Shown here piece after piece: positions 1-7,705 of a stretch of 30,220 nt of DNA. Each line of letters opens with the position of its first letter. The stretch's first letter is position 1. Origin of the DNA: Acidobacteriota bacterium (GTDB lineage Bacteria > Acidobacteriota > Terriglobia > UBA7540). Below the pieces are notes generated by a model. The model worked only from the letters and a program-made list of their open reading frames with translations, searched no databases and was not told the DNA's origin. The position numbers were made by a program, and so were the translations under genes. Location: positions 1 to 30,220 of the forward strand of contig JAKAWN010000028.1 in the NCBI GenBank assembly GCA_021827245.1. Direction: 5' to 3'.

Positions 1-1
1 C

Positions 2-2068
2 GGTCAGGAAGCGAGCGGCGCCAACTCAGGACATGGAAGGCAGAACGATTACCGCGAAAGCATCGGAGTGAAAGGACTGCTGATGCGAAATCCATTTCTG
101 GGAGCGACGGACCCACGGGCGGGAACGTTTGCGCTCTCGCTGCTGGATGCAGACGGGGGGCATTTCAGTTACCTTCGCGGCTGGCCAAGCACGCGATGGT
201 GGGAAAGCCCATTGCTCTTTTGGGAAGATTTTGCAAGCGACGGCCGGTTAGGCCCAGAAGCAACAACGCGCAATGTGGTTGGTGCGCTGTGCCTTGAAAA
301 GGGAATCCCGGAAGGCGGAAGCGCGGAATACACGTTTCTGCTCACCTGGCATTTCCCCAACCGGACGCCGAAGTGGTGCGGTTGGTCCGCTCCCAAAGGG
401 CACGAAAACGACGTGATCGGGAATTATTACTGCACGCGATTCAAAGACGCGTGGGATGTGGCGGAATATGCCGCCAAGAATCTTTCTGGCCTGGAGGAGC
501 GAACGCGCAAGTTTGTTGACACCATTCAAAACACCACGCTGCCAGGCGCCGTCAAAGATGCTGCGCTGTCCAACCTTTCCACGCTGGTTTCACCAACTTC
601 ATTCCGAACCAGTGATGGCGCTTTCCACGGATTCGAAGGGTGCAACGATGATTCAGGATGCTGCTTTGGGAATTGCACGCACGTTTACGCCTACGAGCCC
701 GCAACGGCGCACATCTTCCCTGCCCTGTCGCGCTCATTCCGCGAGCAGCAATTCGGATTCTCGACCAACGGTGAAGGCCTGATGGATTACCGTGAGTTTC
801 TTCCTTACGGCATTGCCCATTACGATGTGGCCGCCGCCGACGGGCAGATGGCCTGCATCGTGAAGGCCTATCACGACTGGAAACTTTCCGGTGATACGGC
901 CTGGCTGCGCCGCCAGTGGCCGGGCATCAAGCGCGCGCTCGAATTCGCCTGGATTAAGGGAGGATGGGACGCTAACCGCGATGGAGTGATGGAAGGCGTT
1001 CAGCATAATACATACGACATCGAATTCATCGGCCCCAATCCGTTCTGTGGAATGTGGTACCTGGCCGCGCTTCGGGCGGGCGAAGAGATGGCGCGCGTTA
1101 TGGACGACCATTCTGCAGCTGTTGAATATCAGCGGCTCTTTCGCAAAGGCAGCCAGTGGATGGACGCCAACCTCTTTAACGACGAATTCTATATTCAAAA
1201 GATCGGTTCGATTGCCAAGGACGACATCGCCAAGGGGTTGCAGGAAGGCATGGGAACAACCGATACTGAGCATCCGACCTACCAGGTCGGCGATGGCTGC
1301 CTGAGCGATCAGTTGATGGGCCAGTATTTTGCCCTTATCGCTGGACTGGGCCTGCTGGCCGATCGCGGCCACATCCTGGAAAGCCTCCGGTCCATCTGGA
1401 AATTCAACTACAAGCAGAATCTGGCGGATCATGTGTGCGTGCAGCGTGCTTACGCGATCAACAACGAAGCCGGTTTGGTCATGTGCGAGTATCCGCACGG
1501 TGAACGGCCACGGGTTCCCTTCCCCTATTTCGCCGAGGTCTGGAGCGGCTCAGAATACGCGGCTGCGGCCTTAATGATCGGTATGGGAATGGTTTCAGAA
1601 GGGGTGCAAATCGTGGAGAGCACTCGGCACCGATTTGACGGCGAGAAACGCAATCCCTGGAGCGAAGCCGAATGTGGTTACCACTACGCACGGCCCATGG
1701 CAAGCTGGGCGCCCCTGCTGGGGCTCAGTGGCTTCCGGTATGATGGAGTAGCGAAAAGAGTCGCGGCGCGACCGCTGGTGAACCGCGACAATTTCTCTTC
1801 TTTCTGGTCAGCCGGAACAGCCTGGGGCAGCTTTTCACAGCATCTGCAAGGCGAGAAGATGCGATTCACCCTGTCAGTCGTGGAAGGGAAACTGGGGTGC
1901 CGTACGGTGACCGTCAGTGCTCCCAAAGCGGTTCGAAGCGCATCGACGGGTAAAGTCCGCAACAAGCCCCTACCCTACAAACTCCAACAGGAAGGAGATG
2001 AGGTCTCTTTCATCTTCACTCCGGAGGTGACGCTGCACGCCGGCGACCAGTTGGCCTTGACGCTGTAA
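2..2068 (+). CDS. GH116 family glycosidase (glucosylceramidase/beta-glucosidase-like), 5' truncated by the window
   Basis: The reading frame is open to the window edge, so the gene begins upstream; a GTG at 68 is the first possible start inside the window but is probably internal. The visible part ends the N-terminal beta-sandwich domain and contains the whole (alpha/alpha)6 barrel of GH116 (formerly DUF608), a family of retaining beta-glucosidases that includes GBA2 and the bacterial TxGH116. Two catalytic positions can be placed by analogy with TxGH116: a nucleophile Glu in GFEGC (codon 635-637) and an acid/base Asp in HNTYD (codon 1016-1018), which keeps the Thr-x-Asp arrangement. The missing N-terminus prevents a signal-peptide call, so location is unknown. 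No partner gene is visible upstream; pdxS follows after 324 bp. The family call is confident, the substrate is not. Confidence 0.85.
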   Translation, partial: GQEASGANSGHGRQNDYRESIGVKGLLMRNPFLGATDPRAGTFALSLLDADGGHFSYLRGWPSTRWWESPLLFWEDFASDGRLGPEATTRNVVGALCLEKGIPEGGSAEYTFLLTWHFPNRTPKWCGWSAPKGHENDVIGNYYCTRFKDAWDVAEYAAKNLSGLEERTRKFVDTIQNTTLPGAVKDAALSNLSTLVSPTSFRTSDGAFHGFEGCNDDSGCCFGNCTHVYAYEPATAHIFPALSRSFREQQFGFSTNGEGLMDYREFLPYGIAHYDVAAADGQMACIVKAYHDWKLSGDTAWLRRQWPGIKRALEFAWIKGGWDANRDGVMEGVQHNTYDIEFIGPNPFCGMWYLAALRAGEEMARVMDDHSAAVEYQRLFRKGSQWMDANLFNDEFYIQKIGSIAKDDIAKGLQEGMGTTDTEHPTYQVGDGCLSDQLMGQYFALIAGLGLLADRGHILESLRSIWKFNYKQNLADHVCVQRAYAINNEAGLVMCEYPHGERPRVPFPYFAEVWSGSEYAAAALMIGMGMVSEGVQIVESTRHRFDGEKRNPWSEAECGYHYARPMASWAPLLGLSGFRYDGVAKRVAARPLVNRDNFSSFWSAGTAWGSFSQHLQGEKMRFTLSVVEGKLGCRTVTVSAPKAVRSASTGKVRNKPLPYKLQQEGDEVSFIFTPEVTLHAGDQLALTL

Positions 2069-2392
2069 AACGCTCCTGCTTGTAGCGGCGCGTTTGTCTT
2101 TTCACGCAGGCTGTTCCGCATGAATCATGCGACAGAGCTTGGTCGCGCGGGGGGCTAAAAGTCGTCGGTGCTGATTGCCAATTCCGGCCATTCGGCCAAT
2201 AATGAGGAATGCGGGGCGCGGTCGGCCCGGCCTCGTCGGCTAGAAATCAAGGACAGAGTTTTTCGGGCCCAATCCCCGCAGTTCGCCAAATGCCTTGGAA
2301 ACATGAAAAGCATTGGTGCCATGAATTCGCGGCCGGGACTTTATCCCGGCTTGAAGGTTGCAGTTGCAGCCTGTTCATATTGAGGAGGAGTC
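2069..2392. other. Intergenic region between the GH116 gene and pdxS
   Basis: This 324-bp stretch holds no convincing gene; short open frames at 2168-2383 and 2209-2406 have no family resemblance and no Shine-Dalgarno. It contains a 15-bp near-perfect palindrome at 2117-2131 (7-bp arms CGCATGA/TCATGCG around one base) that could be an operator, and a palindromic repeat copy at 2330-2357. The pdxS ribosome-binding site GAGGAGG lies at its end. I could not pick out a convincing -35/-10 pair. Confidence 0.5.
2330..2357 (-). repeat. Dispersed intergenic palindromic repeat, copy 1
   Basis: Read on the minus strand, this stretch shares the blocks TTCAAGCCGG and GATAAAG, followed by CCGG, with the plus-strand sequence at 7145-7171, the second copy having three extra bases between the blocks. 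The two copies are in opposite orientation. The unit contains short GC-rich inverted repeats and resembles small palindromic intergenic elements. No coding capacity. Confidence 0.45.
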
Positions 2393-3280
2393 ATGTGGGA
2401 GTATGACCAGCAAATGAAGTTGAAGGTCGGCTTGGCCGAGATGCTGAAAGGCGGCGTGATCATGGACGTCACGAATGCCGAGCAGGCCAAGATTGCCGAG
2501 GATGCCGGCGCCTGTTCCGTGATGGCGCTCGAGCGCGTACCTGCGGATATCCGCAAGGAAGGTGGCGTGGCGCGGATGGCGTCGATCAAGATTATTAAGG
2601 AAATTATGAAGGCGGTTACCATTCCGGTGATGGCCAAGGCGCGGATCGGCCACTTTGCCGAGGCACAGGTGCTGCAGTCGGTCGGCGTGGATTACATCGA
2701 CGAAAGCGAGGTTCTGACGCCCGCCGATGAGGAGCACCACATCCATAAGTGGCCCTTCAAGGCTCCATTTGTCTGCGGTGCGCGCAATCTGGGAGAGGCT
2801 TTGAGGCGAATCGGCGAAGGCGCGGCGATGATCCGCACTAAGGGCGAAGCCGGCTCTGGCAACATCGTGGAGGCGGTCCGCCACCTACGTGCCATCACCA
2901 GCGAGATACGCCTGCTCACCACGCTCCGCGAAGAAGAATTAATGGCCAAGGCCAAGGAACTGGGCGCACCGTACGACCTGGTGAAATGGGTGGCACAGAA
3001 CGGCAAGCTGCCGGTCCCGAATTTCTCCGCGGGCGGCATCGCCACTCCGGCCGATGCGTCACTGGTGATGCAACTGGGCGCTGAGGCGGTCTTCGTCGGC
3101 TCCGGCATCTTCAAATCGGCCGATCCGGCCAAGCGCGCCAAAGCCATCGTTCGCGCTACCACCCACTATAATGAGCCTGCCATCGTCGCCGAGTGCTCGG
3201 AAGAACTGGGCGAGGCTATGCGCGGCATCGACGTCGCCAAGATGGATCCGAAGGAGATGCTGCAAACACGAGGGTGGTGA
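2393..3280 (+). CDS. pdxS: Pyridoxal 5'-phosphate synthase lyase subunit PdxS
   Basis: PdxS condenses ribose 5-phosphate, glyceraldehyde 3-phosphate and ammonia into pyridoxal 5'-phosphate in the DXP-independent vitamin B6 pathway; PdxT supplies the ammonia. The 295-residue protein has the full family length and TIM-barrel motifs. Asp25, Lys82 (in VMAKARIGH) and Lys150 (in RTKGEAGSG) correspond to the catalytic Asp24, Lys81 and Lys149 of the Bacillus enzyme, and the phosphate-binding motifs [12 protein letters not shown] and FVGSGIF are intact. The ATG at 2393 is preceded by a strong GAGGAGG. The protein is cytosolic and forms a dodecamer in known cases. Unusually, pdxT is not the next gene but begins at 6434, with a HicAB pair and four other genes in between. 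Confidence 0.97.
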   Translation: MWEYDQQMKLKVGLAEMLKGGVIMDVTNAEQAKIAEDAGACSVMALERVPADIRKEGGVARMASIKIIKEIMKAVTIPVMAKARIGHFAEAQVLQSVGVDYIDESEVLTPADEEHHIHKWPFKAPFVCGARNLGEALRRIGEGAAMIRTKGEAGSGNIVEAVRHLRAITSEIRLLTTLREEELMAKAKELGAPYDLVKWVAQNGKLPVPNFSAGGIATPADASLVMQLGAEAVFVGSGIFKSADPAKRAKAIVRATTHYNEPAIVAECSEELGEAMRGIDVAKMDPKEMLQTRGW

Positions 3281-3319
3281 TGCCCTCTGACGTAATTCCG
3301 GCTCTTGCGGACAACAAGC

Positions 3320-3520
3320 GTGAAATTTCGAGATGTTGTTGAGATGATCGAGCAGGACGGCTGGAGGTTGGTTCGAACCAAGGGGAGCCATCGCCAATAT
3401 AAGCACCCGGCGAAACCCGGCATAGTGACGGTTGCCGGAAAGCCGAACTTGGATGTGCCACCGGGAACACTGAACAGCATCCTTAAGCAGGCTGGCTTGA
3501 AAGGGCAGGAGCACAAATGA
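3320..3520 (+). CDS. hicA: HicA-type mRNA interferase toxin
   Basis: HicA toxins are small double-stranded-RNA-binding-fold ribonucleases that cleave mRNA and are held inactive by HicB. The 66-residue product starts MKFRDVVEMIEQDGW and carries the GSHRQYKHP motif with the catalytic His at residue 24, then the family C-terminus PGTLNSILKQAGL. I chose the GTG at 3320 because it gives the usual MKxRD start; an in-frame TTG at 3305 would add five residues. Neither has a good Shine-Dalgarno. It lies 39 bp after pdxS and overlaps hicB by four bases (ATGA). The toxin looks intact. Confidence 0.93.
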   Translation: MKFRDVVEMIEQDGWRLVRTKGSHRQYKHPAKPGIVTVAGKPNLDVPPGTLNSILKQAGLKGQEHK

Positions 3521-3723
3521 AATACGTCGTCGTGATTGAAAAAGGCACAAACAGTTGGGGGGCGTACGTACCGGACCTCCCAGGTTGCGCCGTTGTAGCG
3601 GAGACAAGGGAACAAGCGCTGCAACTCGTCCGCGAGGCAATAGAATTCCATATTGAAGGTCTCCGCGAAGCGGGCAACCCGATTCCAGAACCTCAATCAA
3701 CTGTTGAATACGTGCAGGTTTGA
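3517..3723 (+). CDS. hicB: HicB-type antitoxin, short form without a DNA-binding domain
   Basis: HicB neutralises HicA by covering its active site. This 68-residue protein has the degenerate RNase H-like fold of the family: MKYVVVIEKG, the AYVPDLPGC strand-turn, the ETREQAL helix and a long amphipathic helix ending IEFHIEGLREAG. It stops after about one fold, so the C-terminal ribbon-helix-helix or helix-turn-helix domain that lets longer HicB proteins repress their own promoter is absent. Overlap with hicA (ATGA at 3517-3520) implies translational coupling. Autoregulation would therefore need another factor, or the pair may rely on read-through from pdxS. Confidence 0.92.
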   Translation: MKYVVVIEKGTNSWGAYVPDLPGCAVVAETREQALQLVREAIEFHIEGLREAGNPIPEPQSTVEYVQV

Positions 3724-3737
3724 CGCGAGCTTAAGCC

Positions 3738-4259
3738 ATGTGCCCTGAAACGAAGGCTGCCTTGATCGGAGTGACAGGCGCACTTGGCGTCTGGGTCGCC
3801 AGCCAGTTCGTCGACCTCTGGCGGGATAGGAGGACGCGCAAAAGAACACGGACGATGCTGAGCGAAGAAATTGACGGGAATCTCCGCAGGTTAAAAGATT
3901 GGCAGCAACAGGCTGCTAAGTCGTCTAGCTTTGCGGCAGGGCATCCTATGGCGAACGTTCAGCTGGGCGGCGCCCTTCTGCAACTTGCCCTCCCCGTTTG
4001 GGTGGGTCAGCGTTGGTTGAATTCGACCGAACTCATTCCAGTTGCTCTTAATCCAGAGAAAATCAAGCGGGTTCAGGCATTCCATGACAGGCTTGAAGCT
4101 TTGACAAAGCTCCAGAAACAAGACGTCCCTGCACTCTCGAAAAAGGTCAGTGACGTAAAGTCTGAGGTCAGCGCTATCCTGTCAGAGGGTAACCCGCTTG
4201 GCGCGAGCCGTACGAGGCAGCGCCATGCTACCGAAAATTCGGAGGAAGGCACCGCATGA
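3738..4259 (+). CDS. Hypothetical protein with one N-terminal membrane segment
   Basis: I do not recognise this 173-residue protein. Residues about 7-27 (AALIGVTGALGVWVASQFV) form one hydrophobic segment, followed by a very basic stretch (RDRRTRKRTRT) that should keep the C-terminal part cytoplasmic, then helical, charged sequence with coiled-coil character. The C-terminus is polar and likely disordered. The gene starts 14 bp after hicB and its stop overlaps the start of the next gene by four bases, so it sits in the same transcription unit. The TM-plus-basic layout is common among small accessory proteins of unknown function; no enzymatic motif is visible. Confidence 0.7.
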   Translation: MCPETKAALIGVTGALGVWVASQFVDLWRDRRTRKRTRTMLSEEIDGNLRRLKDWQQQAAKSSSFAAGHPMANVQLGGALLQLALPVWVGQRWLNSTELIPVALNPEKIKRVQAFHDRLEALTKLQKQDVPALSKKVSDVKSEVSAILSEGNPLGASRTRQRHATENSEEGTA

Positions 4260-4783
4260 CTAACCCGCAATATCCGATCGGAAAATTCAAGCCGCCGGAA
4301 AAGATCTCTGACCAGGACCGGCAGATCTACATCAAACAAATTGAAGAAACGCCGGTGAGGCTGCGCGCCGCGGTGGAGGGCCTTTCTGAGCAGCAACTCG
4401 ACACGCCCTATCGTGATAGCGGATGGGCAGTACGGCAAGTGGTGCATCATCTGGCCGACAGCCACATGAATGCTTTTATTCGCTTCAAACTGGCGATGAC
4501 CGAAGACCAGCCAGCGGTCAAGACCTACGACCAGGAGCGCTGGGCGGAGCTTGCTGACGCGAAGAGCGAGCCTATTGAACCCTCGCTGATGCTGCTCGAT
4601 TCGCTTCACGAGCGATTTGTCGCCCTGCTCAGGTCGATGAGTGCGTCCGATTTTGCGCGAACAATGAACCATCCGGAGCACGGTATCGTCAACCTTGACC
4701 GCTACCTGAGCCTCTATGCGTGGCACGGCCGCCATCACGTCGCGCACGTCACATCGTTGCGCGGGCGCATGGGATGGGAATAA
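4256..4783 (+). CDS. DinB superfamily protein of the YfiT/BstA type (putative metal-dependent thiol S-transferase)
   Basis: The 175-residue protein aligns from memory along its whole length with Bacillus YfiT: YPIGKFKPPEKIS, LDTPYRDSGWAVRQVVHHLADSHMN and YAWHGRHHVAH. The four-helix DinB/YfiT fold binds one divalent metal through three histidines; His65 in the HHLADSH motif and His157/His161 in WHGRHHVAH are the likely ligands. Relatives transfer the low-molecular-weight thiol bacillithiol to electrophiles, or are annotated as metal-dependent hydrolases. Whether this organism makes bacillithiol cannot be told from the window. The ATG overlaps the preceding stop (ATGA), so translation is probably coupled. 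An OsmC peroxidase follows 158 bp later, which fits a thiol or peroxide stress role. Confidence 0.85.
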   Translation: MTNPQYPIGKFKPPEKISDQDRQIYIKQIEETPVRLRAAVEGLSEQQLDTPYRDSGWAVRQVVHHLADSHMNAFIRFKLAMTEDQPAVKTYDQERWAELADAKSEPIEPSLMLLDSLHERFVALLRSMSASDFARTMNHPEHGIVNLDRYLSLYAWHGRHHVAHVTSLRGRMGWE

Positions 4784-4862
4784 GCGTCTAAAGTTGGGGG
4801 CAGCCAGCCTCTCACGGCTCGTCTCCGGCTGGTTATTCAGTCGCGAATTTACTCAATCCGGT

Positions 4863-4882
4863 GATGACAGACGATCGTCATC
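4863..4882. promoter_or_regulatory. Palindrome upstream of the osmC-like gene, possible operator
   Basis: GATGAC and GTCATC form six-base inverted arms around a spacer that itself contains the 10-bp palindrome GACGATCGTC (4870-4879). It lies about 60 bp before the OsmC start, in a 158-bp gap. The position suits a regulator site, but it does not match the OhrR operator I know, and no partner copy was found. Speculative. Confidence 0.25.
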
Positions 4883-4941
4883 TGCACATTGGCGTTTCTT
4901 AGCGCCAGCATTTTCAACTTCACTCGGCAAAAGGAGGAAGC

Positions 4942-5370
4942 ATGCCAGTTCGCAAGGCTGAAGCACAGTGGAACGGAAGTCTTCTTGAAGGCAACGGCCA
5001 CATGAAAATGGCCACGGGATCTTACGATGGCCCGTTTTCGTTCAAGTCGCGCATGGAAAATGGTCCGGGCACGAACCCCGAGGAACTGATTGCGGCCGCT
5101 CATGCAGGCTGCTTCTCGATGGCCTTTTCGGCTGGCCTGGGAAAAGCCGGGTTCACGCCCAAGCGGGTCCATACCACGGCTTCCGTGCACTTTGATAAAG
5201 TGGATGGGGGATTTGCCATCACTAGCATCGATCTTGAGACGGAAGCGGAGATTCCCGGCATCGACGAGGCCAAGTTCCAGGAACTGGCCGACGGTGCCAA
5301 GAAGGGCTGCCCAGTTTCAAAGGCTTTGGCCGGTACGACGATCAACCTCAAAGCCAAGCTCGTCAAGTGA
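4942..5370 (+). CDS. osmC: OsmC family peroxiredoxin
   Basis: OsmC/Ohr proteins are dimeric, cytosolic thiol peroxidases that reduce organic hydroperoxides with two cysteines. The 142-residue protein has the peroxidatic Cys57 in HAGCFSM, the resolving Cys123 in KKGCPVSKA, and the active-site Arg/Glu region SRMENGPGTNPEEL (Arg37, Glu48). The motif set and length match OsmC rather than Ohr. The ATG at 4942 follows a near-consensus AAAAGGAGG, one of the best ribosome-binding sites in the window, suggesting strong expression. It follows the YfiT-like gene and precedes proline dehydrogenase; the gap upstream contains a palindrome. Confidence 0.93.
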   Translation: MPVRKAEAQWNGSLLEGNGHMKMATGSYDGPFSFKSRMENGPGTNPEELIAAAHAGCFSMAFSAGLGKAGFTPKRVHTTASVHFDKVDGGFAITSIDLETEAEIPGIDEAKFQELADGAKKGCPVSKALAGTTINLKAKLVK

Positions 5371-5462
5371 CCTCGGCTTCGGCTGCTGCCGCGCGCTGGC
5401 GCTGTGAAAGATGCTTCAAGCGCCTGGCTGACAGCCAAGCTTTACTCTGAGAGACCAAGCCC

Positions 5463-6395
5463 ATGCCAGGAATGACGCGAGGAGCCTTGTTATGGGCTTC
5501 TCAAAATCGTTGGTTGCGCACACGTGCGACTCGGTACGGTTTTGTCCGGAGAAGCGTGGCGCGCTTTATGCCAGGCGAAGAGATCGCCGATGCGCTGGCC
5601 GCCGCCCGAAAGCTCGAAGAGCAGGGCCTGGGGACGGTGCTGACTCATCTAGGCGAGAATGTCTCCACCGCCGCCGAAGCCGAATCCGTGACTCGCCATT
5701 ACCTGGATGCTCTTGGTCAGGCGCGCACGGGGGGCCTGCATTCCGAATTTTCCGTAAAACTGACGCACTTGGGACTCGACCTGTGCCATGAACTCTGCCA
5801 GGCGAACGTTGAAAGGATCATTGAAAAAGCAGGCTCCGGCTCGATCGTCTGGATTGATATGGAGTCGAGCGGGTATGTGGACGCGACGCTCGATTTGTAC
5901 CGGCGCCTGCGCACAACGTATTCCAATGTTGGTGTCTGCCTTCAGTCGTATCTTTACCGGACAGCGGACGATCTGGCTTCCCTTATCCCTCTCGGCCCGG
6001 CCATCCGGCTGGTGAAAGGCGCGTACCTGGAGCCCCCAAAAGTGGCTTTCCCGCAAAAGAAGGATGTCGATGAAAACTTCTTTGCTTTGGCGCGAAAGCT
6101 CTTGGGCGCAGATGCTCGAAGCGCCGGTGTTCGCGCCGCGATCGCCACACATGATTGCAGGCTGATTCACCGTGTCGAAGAACTGGCTCGCTCGAACGGA
6201 CTGACCCGGAACGATTTTCGGTTTCAGATGCTGTACGGGATCCAACCGGGGGAACAACTTCGGCTGGTAAAGGATGGATGGCGGTCAGAGGTCCTGATCT
6301 CTTACGGGGCGTTCTGGTTTCCGTGGTATATGCGGCGGCTTGCCGAGCGCCCGGCAAACGTTACGTTTGTCATCAGGAATCTATTTGCCGGATAG
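5463..6395 (+). CDS. Proline dehydrogenase (monofunctional, FAD-dependent)
   Basis: The enzyme oxidises L-proline to delta1-pyrroline-5-carboxylate with FAD and passes electrons to the respiratory chain. The 310-residue product has the TIM-barrel core of the PRODH/PutA domain: HLGENVST, KLTHLGLD, WIDMES, VCLQSYLYRT, RLVKGAYLEP and the C-terminal substrate-binding helix YGAFWFPWYMRRLAERPAN, whose two arginines bind the proline carboxylate. It has the length of short bacterial PRODHs and lacks the P5C dehydrogenase part of PutA. No P5C dehydrogenase gene is in the window. The ATG at 5463 lacks a strong Shine-Dalgarno; an in-frame ATG lies at 5472. pdxT follows after 38 bp. Confidence 0.93.
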   Translation: MPGMTRGALLWASQNRWLRTRATRYGFVRRSVARFMPGEEIADALAAARKLEEQGLGTVLTHLGENVSTAAEAESVTRHYLDALGQARTGGLHSEFSVKLTHLGLDLCHELCQANVERIIEKAGSGSIVWIDMESSGYVDATLDLYRRLRTTYSNVGVCLQSYLYRTADDLASLIPLGPAIRLVKGAYLEPPKVAFPQKKDVDENFFALARKLLGADARSAGVRAAIATHDCRLIHRVEELARSNGLTRNDFRFQMLYGIQPGEQLRLVKDGWRSEVLISYGAFWFPWYMRRLAERPANVTFVIRNLFAG

Positions 6396-6433
6396 GAACG
6401 GCGCCCCAGGGTCCATCAGGTGAGACCGTGACT

Positions 6434-7021
6434 ATGGAGAACAAAGAACAAGGAATCGTTGGAATTCTCGCCGTGCAGGGGGATTTTGCCATGCACGCTC
6501 GCATGCTGGATTTGATCGGCGTGCCCTGGAAACTGATCAAGCATGTCGAGGATTTCGCCCAAGTCGATGCGTTGATTCTGCCCGGCGGCGAGACCACGAC
6601 CATGCTGAAGTTCCTGGCCGAACGCAAAATGAGCGACGCCATCGTGAATTTCGCAAAAGAGAACAAGCCCGTTTTTGGAACGTGCGCGGGTGCGATTCTG
6701 ATGGCGAAGGAAGTCCTGAACCCCGAGCAGGAACGACTGGGGCTGATCGACATTTCCATTGAACGCAACGCTTACGGCCGGCAAGTGGACAGTTCCATCC
6801 GGCAGGGCCAGTGCCCGGAGCTTTCCGATCATCCTGTTGAAATGGTATTTATCCGGGCGCCTATCATCCGCCGCGTCGGCGAAGGCGTCAAAGTTCTGGG
6901 CCGGGCGGAAGGATTGCCCGTTCTGGTGGAACAGGGGAAACTTATCGCTGCCACATTCCACCCTGAGTTGACCGACGATCCCACGATTCACAGGTACTTT
7001 CTCGGAAAACTGCGATTGTAA
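6434..7021 (+). CDS. pdxT: Pyridoxal 5'-phosphate synthase glutaminase subunit PdxT
   Basis: PdxT hydrolyses glutamine and channels ammonia to PdxS. The 195-residue protein has the class I glutaminase triad: nucleophile Cys84 in FGTCAGAI, and His176 and Glu178 in FHPEL. The oxyanion-hole loop LPGGETTTM and the conserved RNAYGRQVDS segment are also present. The frame is open back to 6155, but family length and the start GIVGILAVQGDF fix the start at the ATG 6434 (or GTG 6428); the preceding AGGTGAG at 6418-6424 is a plausible ribosome-binding site. It is the last gene of the collinear run that began with pdxS, from which it is separated by six genes. Confidence 0.95.
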   Translation: MENKEQGIVGILAVQGDFAMHARMLDLIGVPWKLIKHVEDFAQVDALILPGGETTTMLKFLAERKMSDAIVNFAKENKPVFGTCAGAILMAKEVLNPEQERLGLIDISIERNAYGRQVDSSIRQGQCPELSDHPVEMVFIRAPIIRRVGEGVKVLGRAEGLPVLVEQGKLIAATFHPELTDDPTIHRYFLGKLRL

Positions 7022-7022
7022 G

Positions 7023-7050
7023 AAGTTACGGATTCCAAGTTACGAATTGC
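7023..7050. repeat. Imperfect 14-bp tandem repeat after pdxT
   Basis: Two adjacent 14-base units, AAGTTACGGATTCC and AAGTTACGAATTGC, differ at two positions. They lie directly behind the pdxT stop in non-coding sequence. No function can be assigned. Confidence 0.6.
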
Positions 7051-7090
7051 GAAATCTGAAGGGCCCTTCGGTCTCTTCGAGCCGTGATAC

Positions 7091-7171
7091 GATAAAAGTC
7101 CGGCGGCATCGCGCTGATGCCGCCTGAAAAGCGGGGTGGCCGGCTTCAAGCCGGCGCGATAAAGATACCGG
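7091..7171 (+). repeat. Compound palindromic intergenic element (dispersed repeat, copy 2)
   Basis: This element holds two hairpins: GGCGGCATC/GATGCCGCC at 7102-7124 (9-bp perfect stem, 5-base loop) and GCCGGCTT/AAGCCGGC at 7139-7155 (8-bp perfect stem around one base). It begins with GATAAAAGTCCGGCGG and ends with GATAAAGATACCGG, so related GATAAA...CCGG blocks flank both hairpins. The right part matches the minus-strand sequence at 2330-2357. It lies just before a gene with its own strong ribosome-binding site. It may be a REP-like element; a terminator is less likely, because no T-run follows either stem. Confidence 0.55.
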
Positions 7172-7190
7172 AATGTGAGGAGGCGATGGC

Positions 7191-7637
7191 TTGAAGGAAC
7201 ATCCTGATCAATATGATGCTGAATTGCTGTTGCGACTTTATGACTTGCGGCGCGAAGAGAAACTACGCCGCGCGCGGGAGTGGTTCGTTCACGAGTTGCG
7301 GGAACAATCGGCGGAGGAATTCGGGAAGAAGTTCCCGCCCGGCTCGGAAGAGAACGCTTTTTTCCGGATGGTCGTCACCTACTGGGACATGGTGGGCTCG
7401 ATCGTGAACAGCGGACTGATCAAGCAGGAATTCTTTTTTCAGAACACCGGAGAGTTCTTTGGTGTCTGGGAAAGGATCAAGGGAATGGTGCCGGCAACGC
7501 GCGAGAAATTCAAGAACCCGCACATGTGGGAAAACCTGGAACAGATGGCGGCGAATTATGCGGAATGGATGAACAAGCGCGCGCCAGGGGCCATTGATGC
7601 TTACCGGGAACGCATCGCGGCAGCGCAGAAGAAGTGA
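7191..7637 (+). CDS. Hypothetical helical protein, loosely DUF4760-like
   Basis: The 148-residue product is not a family I recognise with confidence. It is helical, soluble and rich in charged and aromatic residues, with segments such as FFRMVVTYWDMVGSIVNSG, LIKQEFFFQNTG and an arginine-containing helix. The order of a helix with Tyr-Trp, a Gly-Leu turn and a Phe-rich helix recalls DUF4760-type proteins, but this is an impression only. The TTG at 7191 is chosen because GAGGAGG at 7177-7183 lies seven bases upstream, and an ATG at 7186 runs into a stop after one codon. No TM segment or signal peptide. The gene stands alone between pdxT and the cox-type operon. Confidence 0.75.
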   Translation: MKEHPDQYDAELLLRLYDLRREEKLRRAREWFVHELREQSAEEFGKKFPPGSEENAFFRMVVTYWDMVGSIVNSGLIKQEFFFQNTGEFFGVWERIKGMVPATREKFKNPHMWENLEQMAANYAEWMNKRAPGAIDAYRERIAAAQKK

Positions 7638-7705
7638 CCTGGAGCTTCCTTGCCCAACCTCCTCCGTAGTTCTTGGAGCTTGCCGCGACTAGCTCTGGAT
7701 GCAGT

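Noticed and set aside
734..1498. 254-codon open frame on the minus strand inside the GH116 gene
   Set aside because: It is antisense to a clear GH116 catalytic domain and has no family motifs; high GC makes long antisense frames common.
2168..2406. Short open frames upstream of pdxS
   Set aside because: No ribosome-binding site, no family likeness, and they run over a palindromic repeat and the pdxS leader.
6155..6433. N-terminal extension of pdxT
   Set aside because: The extra 93 codons overlap proline dehydrogenase coding sequence and lie outside the usual PdxT length.
7102..7155. Rho-independent terminator behind pdxT
   Set aside because: The hairpins are strong but no T-run follows either stem; a palindromic repeat element explains them better.
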